From assembly GCA_021495925.1 (NCBI GenBank), contig JAKEKT010000065.1, positions 124,001 to 188,000 on the forward strand: 64,000 nt of DNA. Direction: 5' to 3'. Shown here piece by piece: positions 45,684 to 58,666 of the stretch. Origin of the DNA: Diplodia intermedia. Its lineage: Eukaryota; Ascomycota; Dothideomycetes; Botryosphaeriales; Botryosphaeriaceae. Every line of letters begins with the position of its first letter. Within the stretch, counting starts at the first letter, position 1. The position numbers and the translations under genes are program-made. The notes below the pieces were generated by a model, which saw nothing but the letters and a program-made list of their open reading frames with translations, had not been told where the DNA came from and made no database searches.

Positions 45684-48221
45684 GGTGCAAGCGAGGCTTG
45701 TGTGGCGCTTGATGTGCGTGCGATAGGCCGCCTGATGTGATCGGTTGTGTGCGCTTGATGGGGGTGCGTGTGTCGTGGGTGAGGCAGGAAGCTGCAGGGC
45801 AGGTCGCTCGCGCGCAACGGTCGGCTAGGGGAAGTTCCGTCGCTCAACCGCGCGCGCCGTGGGCCGTGAGGGCGAAGAGGCCACAGCCAATTCCAACGAC
45901 AACGCACCCACGGCGCCGTCGCCGGTGCTGAGCCTGCCTGCGGAGGGTGCAACGAGGCAAGGTGGCCTCGGCCGTGGACGGTGTACCTTGATGGAGGGGG
46001 GACGGAGGGGCAGGCAGAGAGCAGTGGGGAGCACGACTTACCGTGGCAGGGCGGTAGGAATCGGAGGTGTCTGTTCGGAGCGCCGTGAGCGTCTGTCTCG
46101 CGGCGAGGCTTCGTGTGAAGAATTGGGAGTCTGCGGCGAGAAGGGAGACCGCGGGGGTTGAAAAGGCGCGCAGGCACAGGCAGGCTAACGAGACTTACCC
46201 ATAATAGCGCTGAATGGATAAGGGCAATTGAATGGGAGCTGCAGCTGGGGGCAGGTATGACAGGGATATCAGGATAGATTTGGCAAAGCAGCGGCCAGTC
46301 GGATCGGACGTTCGACGTCAAGTGCGATCGAGAGCAACAGCTGAGCGTGCGGCAGGCGGGTCTCGGGAGCGCGTGGGCACGCGTTTGCCTGCTTTTGCCT
46401 TGCAGTCACGGTCGAGGCTTGCTCTATCACGCCTGCCAATGGGGCGGAGCGTGCAGCAGCGACTCACGCAGAAAGCGACCGAAGCGGGCAAGAGCGCGTT
46501 GCGAGTACGGCGCCCGGGGATGTGGTCGAGGCTTGTCGCTGGGTTTTGCCGTGGGTACGCGATTTTGTACCTTGAAGGACGAGGACCGAAGTTGTCAGAT
46601 GCTGCCGGTGCGGAGACGGCGACGACGCGACGTTGTCTCAGCCGCCGCGCGCGGGCCCTCCAGCGCTGCGCAGGCCTGCCAATCTGCCCGCCCGCGCTGC
46701 GCCTACGGCTGCTTCACATTGAACCTCAGGAACCGCGGTGGGCTCGCCAGCCGCCGCCTGGGTTCCCGCTGCCCCCGCCTGCTGCTGGCTAATGCGCGCA
46801 ACACCTGATAAGCAGAGCGATCGAGGCGGAGCTGACGGTACAGCACCCCAGCCGGCTGGGCGGCCGTCGCACACTGTACAAACGCAGTCGCCGGCAGCCA
46901 ATCCCGTCATCACGCCGTCAACAGCCTCCTCCGCAGCGCAGCCGACGCCGCCAATACATGCCCGGACAAGGGCGGGCGACGACCTATCTGGAGCTCCGTC
47001 CAGCGCGCGCGCCTGGAGCCGTGAATCCTCGCGGCCGCGCAGACTCCTATGCCGCATCCGTCCAAGGGACTGCTCGCATCCTTGCCGCGGGCGTGCGCCA
47101 GTACCCGTCGTCGCCGCAGCGGGTTGTGCGGCAATGCACGAACTCCACCCACCATCTTGGCTGCGCGTATCATGAGCATCGTGGCCGCCTGCATGGCACA
47201 ATCGAGCAGCTCGTGTCAGCGGGGGTGCCGGCCTCGAGCTTCGCACCGCACGGCCACCAGCTCCAGCACCCAGCGGCGCTCAAGCTCTCGAGCGGGCCTC
47301 GCTCCCGGATCCCCGCCGATCTGGCTGTGCCGCTGCCACCATCGCTGCCTGCGAGGCACCGCCCCCGGACGGGAGTTTGTGCGTTGCGCAAGCGATCACA
47401 TGCGGAGGGCCTTTTATGCACGCCGTGAAGAAACAGAAACGCGGGGAATAGGTACGGTCTGGCCCAGGACGACAAGCCGCACTCATTGCACAACCCGCGG
47501 GACGACCTGCATTGCATGATATCAGCTTAACGCGCGCCGCATGACTCGCTTGCCCGCCGCCCGCTGCCCCCAACGCCGCTCATTCTTACATCAAAGTCCA
47601 CCGCAACCTCCTCCTCCGCTGCTGCTATGAGCTCACACACTGCACACGCTGCGCGGTTCCGCTTCTCCGGATCGGCCTGCTACGTCCTGCTGCCGGGGCA
47701 GGCCATGCGACAGCTCGACAAACGGCTTGCTCGCGCGTTGGCGGCGCAGGAAACTCGGCTGGCGTCGAGCAACAGCCGCGACTGCGGAGGCGGTCCAGAT
47801 GGAGGAGAGCACTCCAGACAGCGTCGGCCGAGCCGCTGGGCGGGAGCTAAAAGACTTGGGGCACGTCAGAGCTTATTATTCCTGCGCCGGCCGTCGACTT
47901 TTTATCTGGCTGCAATCCAAAACTCGGGGAAAGAGGCTTGGCACGGAGTACGCTCGGGGCGTTGCCACTAGGACGTCCTGCATCGGATCATTCCTCTTTG
48001 CGCAAGCCCCTACAAACAGCAAAATGTCGCAAGATCAGGGTTCTAAGATTTGTGGCGGCGTCAATTGTTATCATGCTGTCCCGAGAGAAAACCGGCAGCC
48101 GTAGGGCTGTCCGAGCGAAGGCGCTCTCTCTGACCGCATATAAACAACCCTGACCGCTCCTGGGTTCTGCGAAATCAGCACAGATATCTCCAATCAGACT
48201 CCCCTCAGACGTCTCGGAATC
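45684..48221. other. Divergent intergenic region
   Basis: 2.5 kb between the RRM gene and the MFS gene. It is GC-rich up to about 47600. Frames up to 270 codons exist, partly antisense to the RRM leader, but none resembles a protein family. A TATA box precedes the MFS gene. Confidence 0.55.
48139..48144 (+). promoter_or_regulatory. TATA box of the MFS transporter gene
   Basis: gcaTATAAAc lies 78 bp before the ATG at 48222, a normal spacing for a fungal TATA-containing, regulated promoter. Most other genes here lack an obvious TATA box. Confidence 0.5.
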
Positions 48222-50110
48222 ATGACAGATACCGAAAGCAACCACAAGCGTGACTCGAGCTCGGATAGCTCGAGCACCAAGATGGATGAGACCCATGCCC
48301 AGGACTTCGCCCAAACTGGCTTCCAGCCCATCGCCGTCAGTCACACCAGGACTACAACACATCCCACCGGCGAGGACCTTGTCAACCTTCCCTCCCGCAC
48401 CCTGAGTCGCGATGCCAACCTGGAAGAATATACCCAGGAGACCAGTGAAGGACACATTCTCAAGAGCGTCAAGTCCAACAAGACGGGGAAGTTCGAGCGT
48501 TATGAACTTGTCACGTGGAGGATCGATGACCCTGAGAACCCCAAGAACTGGAGCAAGGGGTACAAGTGGTGGTGCACCATGTGTGTTGCATTGACCTGTT
48601 TCGTCGTTGCCTTGAACAGTTCGGTCATCACCGCCGATATTGAGGGCCCGGCACAGGAGTTCGGTGCTTCAAGAGAAGTCTCCCTCCTGGCCATCACCCT
48701 TTTCGTCGTCGGCTTCGGTATTGGTAAGCAGCTTTCTCTCCCAGCGAACGATTGCAGCGCGCTGACAGTTGACTGTTGCAGGGCCCATGGCTTTCGCTCC
48801 CCTTAGCGAGGTCGTTGGTAGGAAGCCAATCTACGCCTCCACTCTGCTCGTTGCCTTCCTCTTCATTTTGCCTGGCGCTCTTTCGAAAAACATGGCAACT
48901 CTCCTTGTTGGCCGTGCCATCGACGGTATCGCCTTCAGCGCCCCCATGACATTGGTCGGCGGAACACTTGCGGATCTTTGGAAGAACGAGGAGAGAGGTG
49001 TTCCGATGGCAGCCTTCAGTGCAGCACCGTATGTTGCATCATCCATATTTCATGAAGTTGACAAGCTGACACTATTGCAGATTCGTCGGCCCTGCAATTG
49101 GTCCCTTGATTGGTGGGTTCCTTGCGGACAACCTCGGCTGGAGATGGCTATATTGGATTCAGTTGATCCTCTCCGGCGCGGCCTGGATCCTCATCACATT
49201 CACTGTGCCCGAAACGTACACGCCCAGCCTGCTTGCCAAGCGCGCGAAGAAAATGAGAAAGGAGACTGGCGATGACAAATACGTCACTGAAGAGGATCTA
49301 GACAAGCGCTCGTTCACCGAACGCATGTCCATCTTCTTGCTGCGCCCATTCCAGCTCTTGTTCCTCGAGCCCATCGTGTTCTTCATCTCCCTCTACATGA
49401 GTGTCCTGTACGGATTGCTGTACATGTTCTTCGTTGCGTAAGTCATCACCATTCATAACAGAATAAGCCACAGCCACTAACCCTTCCGCAGATACCCAAT
49501 CGTCTTCCAAGAGGGCAAGGGTTACAGCGCATCGACTACCGGCCTCATGTTCATTCCTCTTGCCATTGGCGTCATTGCTAGCGCCGTGTGCTCTCCGTGG
49601 GTCAACAAGCACTACCTCTATCTCTCCGCCAAGCACAACGGAAAGCCTCCGGCTGAAGCCCGCTTGTGGCCGATGATGTGCTCTTGTTGGTTTATTCCGA
49701 TTGGAATGTTCATCTTCGCCTGGACTTCGTACCCCGGCGTCAGTTGGTGGGGCCCCGCAATGGGCGGCTTTCCCGTTGGCTTCGGTTTCATTTTCCTGTA
49801 CAACGCCGCCAACAACTACCTCGTCGACTCCTACCAGCACCAGGCCGCGTCTGCGCTGGCCGCCAAGACATTCATCCGGTCATTCTGGGGTGCGGCTGTC
49901 GTGCTGTTCACGGAGCAGATGTACCACCGCATGGGATACCAGTGGGCGTCGACGCTCCTGGCGTTTCTCGGTCTCGCCTGCTGCGCCATCCCCTTCGTTT
50001 TCTATTTCAAGGGCGCTGCCATTCGTCGCCACTCGAAGTTCGCGTACAGCGGAGACGATGCGGAGAACCAGAACGAGAAGGGCACTCCCGTTGTCGACCA
50101 TGCCCACTAA
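48222..50110 (+). CDS. MFS drug:H+ antiporter-like transporter (DHA1)
   Basis: Four exons (48222-48723, 48782-49028, 49081-49437, 49492-50110; introns 58, 52 and 54 nt) encode 574 aa. A Ser/Thr-rich hydrophilic N-terminus of about 110 residues precedes the first membrane helix (WWCTMCVALTCFVVALNSSV). The DHA1 form of motif A is GPMAFAPLSEVVGRKPIY, split by intron 1, and motif C-like sequence PFVGPAIGPLIGGFLADNLG spans intron 2. About 12 membrane helices are expected, with a charged central loop (AKKMRKETGDDKYVTEEDLDKR). The family includes polyamine, cycloheximide and other multidrug exporters at the plasma membrane; the substrate is unknown. The start context is AATCATGACA, with C at -1. Confidence 0.92.
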
Positions 50111-51773
50111 ACGGTTTCCCATGGGCTGGACTTTCTAACAACCATTAAGTTCCCGGCTGATGCTCCTCGTTTCTTTCAATTATTTGAAGCGATATCGGTT
50201 TCGGAAGGAGCCGCAAAACTCGACCTCGTTTTTCCTTTGCTGTAAGAAGACGATGATTCGAATTGTGACAGAAATAGAACCTAGACATAGACCACTAGAT
50301 GGCGGGATCTTTGGACAAGATTTGCATTGGCGCTGGCTGTCGAAGGATTGAGATACCAAAAGGGGGCGGTTTTTTCTTTGTTGGGTTGATCATATTTGAT
50401 GTATTTAATGATGGGTCTAAGATACCAGGCAGTGGCCGCTGAGACGACGGGATAGGAGATATGCTGTACTAGATAATGCGATTGATAAACTTAAACTGGA
50501 CGTGCTCGTGAGACCACTGGCAACAGACACTTTCGATGTCTCTGGGAGTGTGTTGTGAAATATTTTCGCTGTCGACGTGGGTAGTGGAAGGTCCCGTCGA
50601 GGCTTCTCGAGCATTATTTCAGGCCGTCTGGACGTCCGCTTCAACTGTCCCCGTGAAAGGAGCGCAACGTGTCCGGCAGACGGCGGAATGGTGAGATGGC
50701 TTGCACGCACTATGGCCAGGGGCTGAAGTGTCTCCTTAGCAAGGAAGTGCTGAGGGTACACCCAAGTCAACGGGTGGCAGCCTGAAGTTGCCGTGCGGCC
50801 CCTCGGGTAGGCCAAATGGATCCCGTTGTCCGGCAGCCAGGTTCGGTACTCCTTTTATACGCGGGCTGATAGGCGCGCAGGTGGTCAATGACCTGGTATC
50901 TACTGAGCGCAGCGGGTCGGGCGGAACGGAGGGGCAACTCCCCACAGCGGTGAGGATGCAATTGACAGGAGAAGCGATGCGGCTCCGATTCGCGAGACAA
51001 AGCTCGATGCGAAGAATGCGCATCACGCACTCGTGACAGAGAAGGCTTTGAGGCGGGCTGAAAATGGACCGAGAGCCGATGAGCCATTAGATGCTGCGTG
51101 ATTTGCGCAACAGCCGTCCGGCAACAGCCGGCAGACAGTCGCGGGAAGCAGAAGCGGACGCCGGCAGAAGCTTGCGGTCGCTGCCGCAGCGGCATGCCGT
51201 AGGGCTGAGGATGACGGTGCTGAGGTGCCGCGTTAGCCAGGCCAAGCTCTCGATCGCCGGGCTCGTCGGCCGGTGCGCAGCACTCGAAGCTTCTGCTGGC
51301 AATTTTGCGCGGGTCTGTGCTGGATGGGCGCCCGACGCTATTTCGCAGCGTCGATGACGGTGCATCAAGCGAGGATTCATCAGCAGCGCGCCCCTGCGCT
51401 ATTTTGTTGTACTGGCCGCTGGCATCCTCGGCATGGGCCCATCCTGGAGCAGATCTCTGGCCGGCACCGCGCGCGGCAGCCTCAGGCGCCCCGGCGTCGA
51501 TTGCTGCGGGCGCGCTCCAATCCGCGGCGCTGCCGGCCCTGGCGGCCCTGGTGTGCTCGAAACGCGAGAGCTGGAAATAAGTGGCTCCCGCCGTTGGTGT
51601 TCGTCCCGCGCGGGCAGCGGCTAGCAGCCAGTGACGAAAACCAAGCTCCCATTACTCGCGCCTCTCTCTCGCATCACTCCCAGCGCACCCGCTCATCAAG
51701 ACCACCACCGGCTCTCTGCCCGCCGCCGAGTTGCAGCATGCCCGCCGCGCCCCGCTGATCCAGCCGCCATCCA
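50111..51773. other. Intergenic region upstream of the Zn2Cys6 gene
   Basis: 1.66 kb between two genes on the plus strand. It holds the MFS 3' region and the Zn2Cys6 promoter. Frames are short or Arg/Ala-rich by composition and show no domain. Confidence 0.55.
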
Positions 51774-54095
51774 ATGTTCAAGTCAGAGCCCGAGCCCGGC
51801 ATGGAGTCGCAGAGCCCCAGCACCCAGCACTCGCAGTCCGCCCAGTCGTTCAATCCCGCCGAGGCGTCGCGCTCAGACGTCGACGAGATCCTGCGCCGCA
51901 AGAGAAAGGCCCGCGAGTACAAGGCCTGCTACCCGTGTCGCCAGCGCAAGGTCAAGTGCGACCAGGCCGTTCCGTGCAAGACGTGCATCGGTACGCTCTC
52001 CGCTGGCCCCCGCCGCGCGCCGGCTAGCTAACTGTCCGCAGCACGAGAGCATCCCGAGCTTTGCACCTACCACCCGCCTGCCGAGTCGCATCCGCCTGCG
52101 AAGCGCATGAACCATGGAAGCCAGCCGCCCGAAGCGTCCAACGGCCTCGGCTCCGGCATCCAGTACAACGGCAATGGCACAGTCACCATCGGCCGCGAGG
52201 ACTGGGAGCGCCTGTGCTCCAAGCTCAACACTGTCGAGCGCTCCCTGATCGACCTCAAGAGCACCATCAAGCAAGCTTCCGAGATCTCGCCCGAGCCGCT
52301 CCAGAACGGCCACCACCTCCATCACCACGTCATCTCCGACTCCGCCGTGAGCACGCCTTCAAAGCAGCCCGATGGCCAGCTCACCGCCCAGGGCATTCAC
52401 ACGACCAACAGCATCACCGGCCAGACGGTCCACCTGGGCAGCAGCTCTGTGCCCGCGCTGGTCATGTCGCTGGGCAAAGGCGAGGGCAGCAGCGCTCCCG
52501 TCCAGGAGCTCCTCGGCAAAAACGTTCTCCCACTCTTCGGCCTGGACAATGAGTCCGCCACGTACCCGTTCGTGGATCTCTGGGGTTTGCCACATGGTTC
52601 GATGAACCGAATCTACGAGCTCTGCAACGCCCTCCCGAACGACTCGGACTGCTGGAACCTTCTCAAGTACCACAAGGAGACGGCCCACACCGTTTTCCCG
52701 GCCATCGCGGACATTGAGAAGCTTGAGTCTGAGCTGCTTCGATTTCTCATCGCTCGTGGGGGCTCGCAGACAAGCGAAGACGGGAGCGTCAGTGGGGTCA
52801 CGGAGCAGACTATTTTCGGGAAAGATCTCCATTGGGTTGGCTTGCTCTTCGCTGTTCTGGCCTCGGGCTGCCAATGTTCAGCTTTGCCACGCAAAGAGCG
52901 CGAACTGACGTCACAGGTCTACATTTGCTGCAGCTTCGAGTGTCTGCGGATAACCAACTTTCTCTCTCATTCGAACCTGGAGACGATCCAGACGCTCCTG
53001 ATCCTCGGCAATGTCATGTCGAACAACATGAACGCCGGCGTCGCCTGGTCGCTCCTCGGCCTGACTATCAGGCTAGCGCAGAGCCAAGGATTGCACAGGA
53101 CCTGCCCATCTACTGCAACGGAGGAGATGAAGCTCACGCGAAAGAAGATATGGTGGTCCGTGTTGTGGCAAGACAGCTTACTTTCCATTACATTTGACCG
53201 GGCATCCTCGATGGGCACCAGTGAGCCTGTTCCATTGAATCCCGAGTCCAGCCCTGGAAACCGACCGTACATGGAGTGCATGTATCGCCTCTGCAAGGTC
53301 GGACTCGACATTGTCAGCGAACGGGCTCTGAGTCATACCCCACTGGAGACACTGGCCAGGATAGCGCAGCGACGACAGGAGATCCAGGAAATCATGTTCG
53401 ATGCGGCAGACTACCTCCGTGACTCCCGCAAATGCCGATCGATGCGGAACCAGCTCGAGCACTGGGCGCTGTACTTGCACATGTCTTACATCACGTCTGA
53501 GCTGTGCCGGCCAGCATTAAGTCCAACGGTGACTGAGCACGATTTGGCCCGGCCTTTGAGAAAAGCATGCATCGACAGCCTGGCAAACACTGTCGAGGCT
53601 TTTCTAGGCCTACAGAACATGACGGTCTTCGCAAGCCGCTCGTGGGCTGCCGTGCACCGTTCGTTGAGCTGTGCCCTTCTCCTGGGAATCCTCAAGGAGC
53701 CAGAGCGTAACGACCGCGCTCGCATGCTCCTGGAGAAGTTGATCTCGGTCCTCACTGACATAACGTCCAAGGTCGACCCCACCGAACTGTCCACGCCGGT
53801 GACCCGCTCGATGATCGCGCTGAGGAAACTGCTGAACCTGCAGGACGCAAGGCTGCAGCAGCAGCTGACGAACAGTTCAACGTCGCAAAGCATTATCCCC
53901 AACACGGCAACCGCGTCGAGCACGCCGAATATGACGGGCTACAGCATCGATGATATCAACGGCGCATTGATCGGCGATGACGCGATGTTCGGGGTGGGTC
54001 AGAGTCCGTTGATGGCGGACCTGGACAGCGAGGCGAGCCCTTACGCGCTGATGGACAGCATTATCTGGGGCGTGAAGAGGTCACCACCGGGATGA
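51774..54095 (+). CDS. Zn2Cys6 transcription factor with fungal-specific regulatory domain
   Basis: Two exons (51774-51990, 52042-54095; 756 aa) around a 51-nt intron with branch GCTAACT. The intron lies within the binuclear cluster, whose six cysteines are C52, C55, C62, C68, C71 and C80 (spacing 2-6-5-2-8). A basic stretch (RRKRKAREYK) leads into it. The middle-homology region runs from about residue 210 to 560 and includes GLLFAVLASGCQCSA and SLLGLTIRLAQSQGLHR, the core of the PF04082 domain; KLTRKKIWWSVLWQDSLLSI follows. These nuclear regulators bind CGG triplets. The regulated genes cannot be deduced; the neighbouring MFS gene is a candidate only by position. A later ATG (51801) could also serve as start. 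Confidence 0.92.
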
Positions 54096-55768
54096 ATCAT
54101 GTGCTGAAGGGGGCCACGCCTGACTATGACACAGTGGGCTACTGGAGATTTTGCACACGCATTCATGTCGGTAGCTGAAGACAACATCTGGACGTTGTGT
54201 GATTCGGATGTCTACAACGCTGCCCAGACATTTGCTTCAACTACCCATGTGAAGTGAGTGGACTGTCTTTCGTGCAACACGCAAGGATAAAATCTCTTGT
54301 AACCCACTGTGACAATGGTCGTTGACGAGCCAAAAAAGCAATTGCGCACGGGCAGAAGACTTGGAATATAGCACTGCCATGGAAAAGAAACAGGCAATCA
54401 GCAAGGCCGCGATGATGGGATTTAGGAGTGCAAGCAGTATCTGGAAGAACAGCGCAGTTCGACTGAGACCAGATTTTTGGGGCGCTCGGATGGGAAAACC
54501 TTTGGCTGTCAGACGGCTGTCAGACGGCTTTGGGAAGGTCCACACGGATGCAAGGAAATAGACGGCGGCGGCGGAAGGTTATAGAGGACAGGGATTTTCG
54601 TATCTGGGAGAGGATCATTATGAGGGGACGTAAGCGGAGAGCGACGGCGGCGTCTTTGGGACAAGCGGAAAAGGAGGCGTAAAGGACTATGTTTTGCAGA
54701 TGGCTCGTCGTTTGGCTCTAAGGAATTGCTAGGGGAGCGGGACGGTAGTGAAATGCTAAAAAATATCCAAGAATGGTTTCAACATGATTTCATACGCCTC
54801 CACTTTGCGTGATCTGCCCTTCGGACGGTTCTTGGCCGGAGTGTGGGTGCGGTGTAGGTATGTAGTCGATGGAAGGATGCGCCCAACATTCCGTTTTGGG
54901 AAGGCAGCAGTCCGGCAGCGACGTCGCAGCCCGTCGAGCGGGCTCATACGTTTGCGGGGTATGGTAGCCAGAAAAGGGAAGGAACGTGTTGAGAGCGAGG
55001 CTGCATCGACGACCTCGGACCAACGAGAAAGACGCGGGACGAAACGGGCAAACCGCTGAGGAAGAAGGCTCATCAGCTGTTGGCAGTGGCAGAGCCCATC
55101 CGCTCTTCGGGAGCCGGCTAGCTGCCGTCCGCAATCGGGAGAAGACTTAGCCGAGGGTGTGCGCCGGGAGAAGACTATCGCTCGCGTGTCGTGCAGTCGG
55201 CACTTGGCAGCAGCGTGTCCGCTCCAGCGGCAGTCGCGTCCAGCAGCGTGCAGTCAACCCAGCCTCACGTCAAAGCCGCTGGTGTAGAGGCAGGCGATGC
55301 GCAAAAGGGCAGGCCGGCAAGGTGCGGAAAGCGACGCAGTTGGGGTGGACGTTCCGACGCCTGGCGGGCGCAGTTCCGCGGGCGTGTGGGGGATACCCGT
55401 CGCTCTTAGCCGAAGAACAGCTCCCCAAGCTTGACCCCTCGCTGGCTGCGAGCTGTGCTCAAGCCCGCCAATTACCGCGCCAGCTTCCGGCGGAAGGGAC
55501 GCCATTGGGACGCGGCCAAAACACAACGCCGCCGCCCGTCTACTACTACTACTATGCTCCCCTCCCTCCGTCCTCGACCGTTTCCCTTTCTTCTTCTCAC
55601 TTCTCTCATTCCCAGTCTTCCCCGGACCCGCCTTTTCCTTGGGCTGCTACCTCGTAGTTGACTAGGTGCCGACATCGAAGGCTTGTAGCTTTCGTCTCAT
55701 CTCACGCTCCAGACAGCTATTGCTTCGATCTGCCGCTTCCCGGCCTGCGTCCTTACGTCTCCGTCACA
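54096..55768. other. Intergenic region and leader of the SCOT gene
   Basis: 1.67 kb. A tandem duplication of 11 nt (ggctgtcagac) lies at 54504-54525. A strongly pyrimidine-rich stretch at 55555-55625, common in highly expressed fungal promoters, precedes the SCOT ATG by about 150 nt. No gene recognised. Confidence 0.6.
55555..55625 (+). promoter_or_regulatory. CT-rich promoter/leader tract of the SCOT gene
   Basis: About 70 nt of C/T-dominated sequence on the coding strand, including ccctttcttcttctcac. Such tracts mark transcription starts of strongly expressed filamentous-fungal genes. Assignment is by composition and position only. Confidence 0.45.
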
Positions 55769-57505
55769 ATGCCGTCGATAGCCATGAGCATGCGCACTGC
55801 GCGCTTCTTCGCGTCCTCCAATTCCTCCAAGGTGGGTCTTGCCGCGCTCTTCAACCCTCACACCGGCCGTGCAGCAGCTCACTGACGAGGTTGATCAATT
55901 CCCAGGCCACCCTCCTCGCGCGCACGTTCGCCTCGTCTACACGGCGCTTCGAGATCAACAAGGTGCTGCCCTCGGCCGAGGCGGCCATCGCGGACATGAA
56001 GTCGGACAGCACGGTCCTGTGCGGTGGCTTCGGGCTCTGCGGCGTGCCGGACACGCTGATCAACCAGGTGCACAAGACGCCGTCGATCAAGGGCATCACG
56101 GCGGTGTCGAACAACGCGGGCGTGGTGGGCTCGGGGCTGGGGCTGCTGCTCGAGTCGGGCCAGATCCGGAAGATGATCGCGTCGTACGTGGGCGAGAACA
56201 AGGTGTTTGAGCAAAAGTACCTCAAGGGCGAGATCGAGCTGGAGCTCACGCCGCAGGGCACGCTGGCGGAGCGGTGCCGCGCGGGCGGCCACGGCATCCC
56301 GGCCTTCTTCACGCCCGCGGCGTTCGGCACCGTGGTGCAGACGGGCGAGCTGCCGCTCAAGTTCAACCCGGACGGCACCATCGCCCAGTACTCGGCGCCG
56401 CGCGACGTCAAGACGTTCGACGGCAAGAGCTACGTCATGGAGGAGGCGATCCGCGGCGACTACGCCTTCATCAAGGCGTGGAAGGCCGACAAGCTGGGCA
56501 ACGTGCAGTTCCGCTTCGCCGCCCAGAACTTCAACGGCGCCATGGCCCGCAACGCCAAGATGACCATCGTCGAGGCCGAGCACATTGTCGAGCCGGGCGA
56601 CATCGACCCGGCCGCCGTCCACGTGCCCGGCATCTACGTCAAGCGCGTCATCCAGGCCACGCAGCCCAAGAACATCGAGAAGGTCGTCAACGCAAAGGAC
56701 CCCGCCGACGCCATGTCCAGCCTGGGCTCGGGCGACGCCGCCAACAAGCGCGAGCGCATCGTGCGCCGCGCGGCCAAGGAGTTCAAGAACGGCATGTACG
56801 CCAACCTGGGCATTGGCATGCCCATGCTGGCGCCGTCGTTCGTCGACGAGTCGGTCGAGGTGCAGCTGCAGTCGGAGAACGGCATCCTCGGGCTGGGCCC
56901 GTACCCGGCCAAGGGCCAGGAGGACCCGGATCTGATCAACGCGGGCAAGGAGACGGTCACGCTGCGGCCCGGCGCATCGTGCTTCGGCAGCGACGAGTCG
57001 TTCGGCATGATCCGCTCCGGCCGCATCGACCTCACCATCCTCGGCGCCATGCAGGTGTCGGCCAAGGGCGACCTCGCCAACTGGATGCTGCCCGGCAAGA
57101 TCAAGGGCTTCGGCGGCGCCATGGACCTCGTGTCCAACCCGCAGAACACAAAGGTCGTCGTCACCATGGAGCACACGGACAAGAAGGGCCGCCCCAAGAT
57201 CCTCAAGCAGTGCGAGTTCCCCCTCACCGGCCGCTCTTGCGTCAGCAGGATCATCACCGATCTCGTAAGTGCATCGTCCAACTGGCTTTTTTCTTTTTTC
57301 TTTCTCTCTTTTTTGGTCCCTGAAAAGGAGGGTGGTTGAAAGCTGTTGCTAACGCGGGGATGATATCACACAGTGCGTCTTCGACGTCGACTTCACCAAC
57401 GGTCTGACCCTCATCGAGCTCGCCGAGGGCGTCACCGTCGACGAGGTCAAGTCCAAGACCGAGGCCCCCTTCGCTGTCGCCGACGACGTCAAGCCCATGC
57501 TCTAG
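55769..57505 (+). CDS. Succinyl-CoA:3-ketoacid CoA transferase, mitochondrial
   Basis: Three exons (55769-55831, 55906-57264, 57374-57505; 517 aa), matching the length of human SCOT (520). The first ~40 residues are a mitochondrial presequence rich in Ser, Arg and Ala, split by intron 1. The alpha-like half contains VLCGGFGLCGVPDTLI and VSNNAGVVGSGLGLLL; the beta-like half contains MYANLGIGMPMLAPSF and the catalytic glutamate E345 in SENGILGLGP. The enzyme moves CoA from succinyl-CoA to acetoacetate; in fungi it or its relatives may also detoxify acyl-CoAs. Third codon positions are almost all G or C, unlike several neighbours, which creates long chance frames on the other strand and phases. 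Start at 55769 (acaATGcc), where the presequence begins. Confidence 0.95.
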
Positions 57506-58666
57506 ATAAAACCAGGAGAGCGAAAAAGGAAAAAAGAGTTCGAAAGGGGATATATACCCACTGTCCGATCGTAAGTCGGTAAAAGGGAGAGATTAGAGCG
57601 ACGAAGACGTCCGCAATGCAGAGTACAGAGGAGAATAAGAGGCGGGAATGAAGAAGATCAAGAGAAGGGGGAGAGAGAAAGAGCGCGTGGAGGTTGGCAG
57701 CGAGGACGACGCAAGTCCTTCTCGTCGGGGGGGGGAAGAGTGGAAATGGCATCGTTGACGAAGTGTTGATAATAACGAGACGGAAAGAGACGCTCCCCGC
57801 AGGAGCCCTCCGTCATCCCAAAGCTTGGGACGCGGTGAGTGAGGGATCAGGGGCGATGTCGGATGGGGGGAGAAGAAAGACGGGGAGGAGGCGGACGGAG
57901 AGTGGTGGTGTAAAAGAATGTGTGTGGATTTTCATGTTTGACCGGCCGATGGGATGTAGATACTGATACCTACGAATTGATTTTGCTTCATGTATTATCC
58001 GCTTTTGCTCCTCTTTCCCCCCTCCCCTGCGGTTGAGTCCGCCTACGGCTCCTCGAATAAACGTCTTTCGGGGCATTGCATTGCTCGACTGGTTACAACA
58101 CGTGACGGCAAGAATCGGGCATCAGGCACTTGTTGACGTGAATTGAACTGTATAGGGAACCGGTACTAGTTTTGCTGCCTTTGAGTAAGGCAACTAAACC
58201 GAATGGTCTTGGGTAATTACAGCGTATTTGCAACTGAATATTAACATGAGCGGCTGCTCTTTCTGTGTGTCTGTGCAGCCGAAACCGGCTGTTAGTCTAT
58301 ACAGTGACCATAAAACTACAACCCCAGGATCTGCCTCTCCTTTCATTACCAGCTGATTTGTCAGAAGGTGTATGTCACGGATCGGTCCGTTCGTATGTGC
58401 ATAACTCTCCAAGCCCCTAATATATCCACAAGTGATGCCTCCTCCTCCGTGCCACTTGTCAACGAATTAAAGAGAATAGGAGACGCCAGGTCTCCGATCC
58501 TCCCTTTCCGTACGGCAACACCCATCCCCCAATTCAATACGTAATCAACCGTCGTGGTCAAATCCATTAGTCGTTAAAGGAATAAGTGCATCATCAATAG
58601 GAGGAAAGCGTAAGAGAGAAGAAAAAAATAGGAAGCAACGCATTAATCAACCACAACGCACTACTA
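57506..58666. other. Convergent intergenic region
   Basis: 1.16 kb between the SCOT and App1-like stops. The first 450 nt are purine-rich on the plus strand (repeated gag/gaa), typical of a long 3' untranslated region. No gene recognised. Confidence 0.6.

Noticed and set aside
47049..47519. 156-codon frame upstream of the MFS gene
   Set aside because: Several overlapping frames of similar length on both strands show this is GC-rich background.
55879..57174. 431-codon open frame antisense to SCOT
   Set aside because: It is His/Val/Arg/Asp-rich chance translation of the GC3-biased SCOT exon, with no family resemblance.
56274..57323. 349-codon same-strand frame inside SCOT
   Set aside because: Arg/Gly/His-dominated shift of the real frame, again due to codon bias.
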